Translations under genes and position numbers: made by a program
Part shown: positions 13,456 through 15,062 of the stretch, in pieces
How positions within the stretch are numbered: position 1 is the first letter of the stretch
How the letters are laid out: the number at the start of each line of letters is the position of its first letter
DNA from: Candidatus Luteimonas excrementigallinarum
GTDB lineage: Bacteria > Pseudomonadota > Gammaproteobacteria > Xanthomonadales > Xanthomonadaceae
Length of the DNA: 15,062 nucleotides
Direction: 5' to 3'
Assembly (NCBI GenBank): GCA_019115725.1
Contig: DXCY01000175.1
Location: 1-15,062, forward strand
The notes under the pieces: model-generated
What the model was told of the DNA's origin: nothing
Databases searched by the model: none
What the model saw: the letters and a program-made list of their open reading frames with translations, nothing else

Positions 13456-14868
13456 TCAAGCCAGGCGGACGCGATCGTGTGATGAGGGAATATTGAGCGC
13501 TTCGCGGTACTTGCTCACCGTGCGCCGGGCCACCATCACGCCCTCGGCCTTGAGTGCTTCGGTCAGGCGCGCGTCGGACAGCGGCTTGCCGGGATTCTCG
13601 GCTTCGACCAGGCGCAGGATCATCTGCTGGATGGCGGTGCTGGAGGCCTGACCGCCGCTGTCGGTGCTCACGCCCGATGCGAAGAAGTCCCGCAGTGGCA
13701 GGGTGCCGCGCGGAGTGTGCGCGTACTTGCCGGCAACCGCGCGGGAGACGGTGGACTCATGCATGCCGATTTCGGCGGCCACCTCGCGCAGGGTCAGCGG
13801 GCGCAGCGCCTGCGGCCCGAACTCCAGGAAGCCGGACTGCTGGCGGACCAGGCAGTTGACCACCTTGAGCAGGGTTTCGCCGCGCTGCTCAAGGTTGCGC
13901 AGCAGCCAGCGCGCTTCCTGCAGACGGCCGCGCAGATAGGCGCCGTCGGCCTCGCTGGTCTGGCCGATCATGCCTTCGTAGCCGCGGTGGATGGTCACCC
14001 GGTTGGCAGGGCCATCCACCAGACTGACCCGCCAGACGCCCTCGTGGCGACTGATGGTGCAGTCGGGGGCCACGTAGGTTTCCTGTGGAAGTGCGCCCAG
14101 GCCGCTGCCGGGGTGGGGGTTGAGCGAGCGCAGCAGCTGCAGCGCCTCGTCGGCCGCTTCGCGCGGACAGTCCAGCGCCTCGGCCAGGCGATCGCCGCCC
14201 AGGCGCGGCAGCGTTTCCAGAAGCTCCTCCACCATGCGCATGGCCAGTCCATGGCCCGGGGTGGCTTCGTCCAGCACCGCCAGTTGCAGCAGCAGGCATT
14301 CGCGCAGGTCGCGGGCGCCCACGCCGATCGGATCCATGTGCTGGATCCGGCACAGGACTGCCTGGATCTCCTCGTGCGTGCAGGTGGTTTCCGGGGCCAG
14401 GGCCGCGGCGATGTCGTCGAAGCTGCAGCGCAGGTAGCCATCGTCCTCGATGGCATCAATGATGGCCGCGCCGATCAGGAGGTCGCGCGCGGACAGCTGG
14501 GAGAGGTTGAGCTGCCACGACAGGTGTTCGTGCAGGGTGTCCGGGTCGGCAGCGCGGTCCGCGGGATCGCGGTCGTCATCGAATCCACCCCCGCCACCGC
14601 TGCCCTGCCAGCTCTCGCCGCTGCCCCAGTCGTCGTCGTGGCTCGTCGTAGGGGTCTCTTCCACGGTGGCCTGGGAATCAGGCGTGGAGGCGGTCTCAGC
14701 CGCGGGCGCGGCGTCTTCTTTCCACTCCAGCAGCGGGTTGCTCTCCACCGCTGCGCTGACCTCCGCTTCCAGGTCCAGCGCGGACAGCTGCAGCAGGTGC
14801 AAGGCCTGCCGCAACTGCGGCGTGAGCACCAGCTGTTGTCCCAACGATGTCTGCAGGCGCTGCTTCAT
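13456..14868 (-). CDS. rpoN: RNA polymerase sigma-54 factor
   Basis: Alternative sigma factor that recognises -24/-12 promoters and needs enhancer-binding ATPases. The 470-residue product has the Gln/Leu-rich region I (1-50, QTSLGQQLVLTPQLRQALHL), a variable acidic region II with a Gly/Asp stretch (about 51-110), a core-binding domain (about 110-300), a helix-turn-helix (about 358-380, LREVAAEIGMHESTVSRAV) and the RpoN box ARRTVSKYRE (447-456). The C terminus HDRVRLA is unremarkable. The ATG at 14866-14868 is chosen because family homology begins at MKQRLQTSLGQQL and GGGGAA lies just upstream; a longer reading to 15030 overlaps lptB. In xanthomonads sigma-54 supports pilin transcription and motility, a link to the pil genes, though its targets cannot be shown from this window. 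Confidence 0.97.
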   Translation of the reverse strand: MKQRLQTSLGQQLVLTPQLRQALHLLQLSALDLEAEVSAAVESNPLLEWKEDAAPAAETASTPDSQATVEETPTTSHDDDWGSGESWQGSGGGGGFDDDRDPADRAADPDTLHEHLSWQLNLSQLSARDLLIGAAIIDAIEDDGYLRCSFDDIAAALAPETTCTHEEIQAVLCRIQHMDPIGVGARDLRECLLLQLAVLDEATPGHGLAMRMVEELLETLPRLGGDRLAEALDCPREAADEALQLLRSLNPHPGSGLGALPQETYVAPDCTISRHEGVWRVSLVDGPANRVTIHRGYEGMIGQTSEADGAYLRGRLQEARWLLRNLEQRGETLLKVVNCLVRQQSGFLEFGPQALRPLTLREVAAEIGMHESTVSRAVAGKYAHTPRGTLPLRDFFASGVSTDSGGQASSTAIQQMILRLVEAENPGKPLSDARLTEALKAEGVMVARRTVSKYREALNIPSSHDRVRLA

Positions 14869-14878
14869 TGTTCCCCAT

Positions 14879-14921
14879 GATGCAACGTCCGGGCTGGCCG
14901 GATCCGGACATCCAGTGCATC
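14879..14921 (-). other. Nested inverted repeat in the lptB-rpoN spacer
   Basis: Outer arms GATGCA (14879-14884) and TGCATC (14916-14921) enclose inner arms GTCCGG (14887-14892) and CCGGAC (14904-14909). It fills most of the 67-base spacer between the lptB stop and the rpoN ATG and would place a hairpin ten bases before the start codon. It could damp read-through from lptB or affect rpoN translation. Confidence 0.35.
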
Positions 14922-14935
14922 CCGCCTGCGCAGCG

Positions 14936-15062
14936 TTACAGGCGGAACGAATCCCCCAGGTACACCCTGCGCACATCAGGATTGGCCAGCAGCGCGTCCG
15001 GAGCCCCCTGCGCGAGTACGCTGCCCTCATTGAGGATATACGCGCGGTCGCAGATGCCCAAG
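14936..15062 (-). CDS. lptB: LPS export ABC ATPase LptB, C-terminal end (partial)
   Basis: The 3' end of lptB, the cytoplasmic ATPase of the LptB2FG complex that drives lipopolysaccharide transport to the outer membrane. The translated end (41 codons) reads ICDRAYILNEGSVLAQGAP, then DALLANPDVRRVYLGDSFRL and a TAA stop at 14936-14938. The RRVYLGDSFRL terminus is typical of LptB. The rest of the gene lies beyond the window. lptB directly upstream of rpoN is the common gammaproteobacterial order. Confidence 0.93.
   Translation of the reverse strand, partial: LGICDRAYILNEGSVLAQGAPDALLANPDVRRVYLGDSFRL

Noticed and set aside
13717..14880. A 387-codon open frame opposite rpoN.
   Set aside because: It covers conserved rpoN coding sequence, has biased Gln/Arg/Gly composition and shows no homology or ribosome site.
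14869..15030. Extended N terminus of rpoN.
   Set aside because: These codons overlap the lptB stop region in another frame and have no sigma-54 homology; the ATG at 14868 has a ribosome site and the family start.

Overview
The window is a high-GC, densely coded chromosomal segment from a gammaproteobacterium. It most likely comes from Xanthomonadaceae, close to Stenotrophomonas. The protein sequences support this, as do the pilT-pilU/proC and yqgE-ruvX-pyrB blocks, the lptB-rpoN-hpf-rapZ-EIIA(Man)-mgtE order, and GTAG-headed REP hairpins of the type called SMAG in Stenotrophomonas. I see no rRNA, tRNA, CRISPR array, insertion sequence or prophage.

Positions 61-5200: a DUF4426 lipoprotein gene and proC overlap on the minus strand. 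Divergent from them, pilT and pilU encode the retraction ATPases of type IV pili. They are followed by a Mn-type superoxide dismutase with a clear terminator and a SlyD-like peptidyl-prolyl isomerase. A symmetric hairpin then separates convergent genes. Positions 5220-9090: a large DUF4153 membrane protein on the minus strand is divergent from a compact yqgE/algH-ruvX-pyrB run, in which yqgE appears to be transcribed without a leader and pyrB has its own -10 element inside the ruvX stop codon. Positions 9091-9231 hold a REP-rich spacer in which pieces of the mgtE 3' end have been duplicated together with REP hairpins.

Positions 9232-15062 (minus strand apart from two genes) are an rpoN/nitrogen-PTS type region: mgtE, an EIIA(Man)-like protein, rapZ, hpf, rpoN and the end of lptB. 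Compared with the order I expect in xanthomonads, the genes for EIIA(Ntr) (ptsN), HPr kinase (hprK), HPr (ptsH) and enzyme I are not in their usual places. The EIIA(Man) that remains has lost several conserved motif residues but keeps its phosphorylatable histidine. Between EIIA and rapZ sits a two-gene plus-strand cassette (11397-12076) encoding a Lys/Cys/Trp-free, Gly/Ala-rich amphipathic protein and a Gln/Glu-rich helical partner. I recognise neither. This cassette, its palindrome-bearing leader and the pared-down phosphorelay around it are the most unusual content of the window.

The housekeeping parts fit known roles: pilus retraction, proline and pyrimidine synthesis, oxidative stress defence, Mg2+ uptake, sigma-54 transcription, ribosome hibernation and LPS export. 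Two loci also lack neighbours found in Pseudomonas (yggS and yggT beside proC; pyrR and the pyrC-like gene beside pyrB). Such comparisons come from remembered synteny and need a database check.
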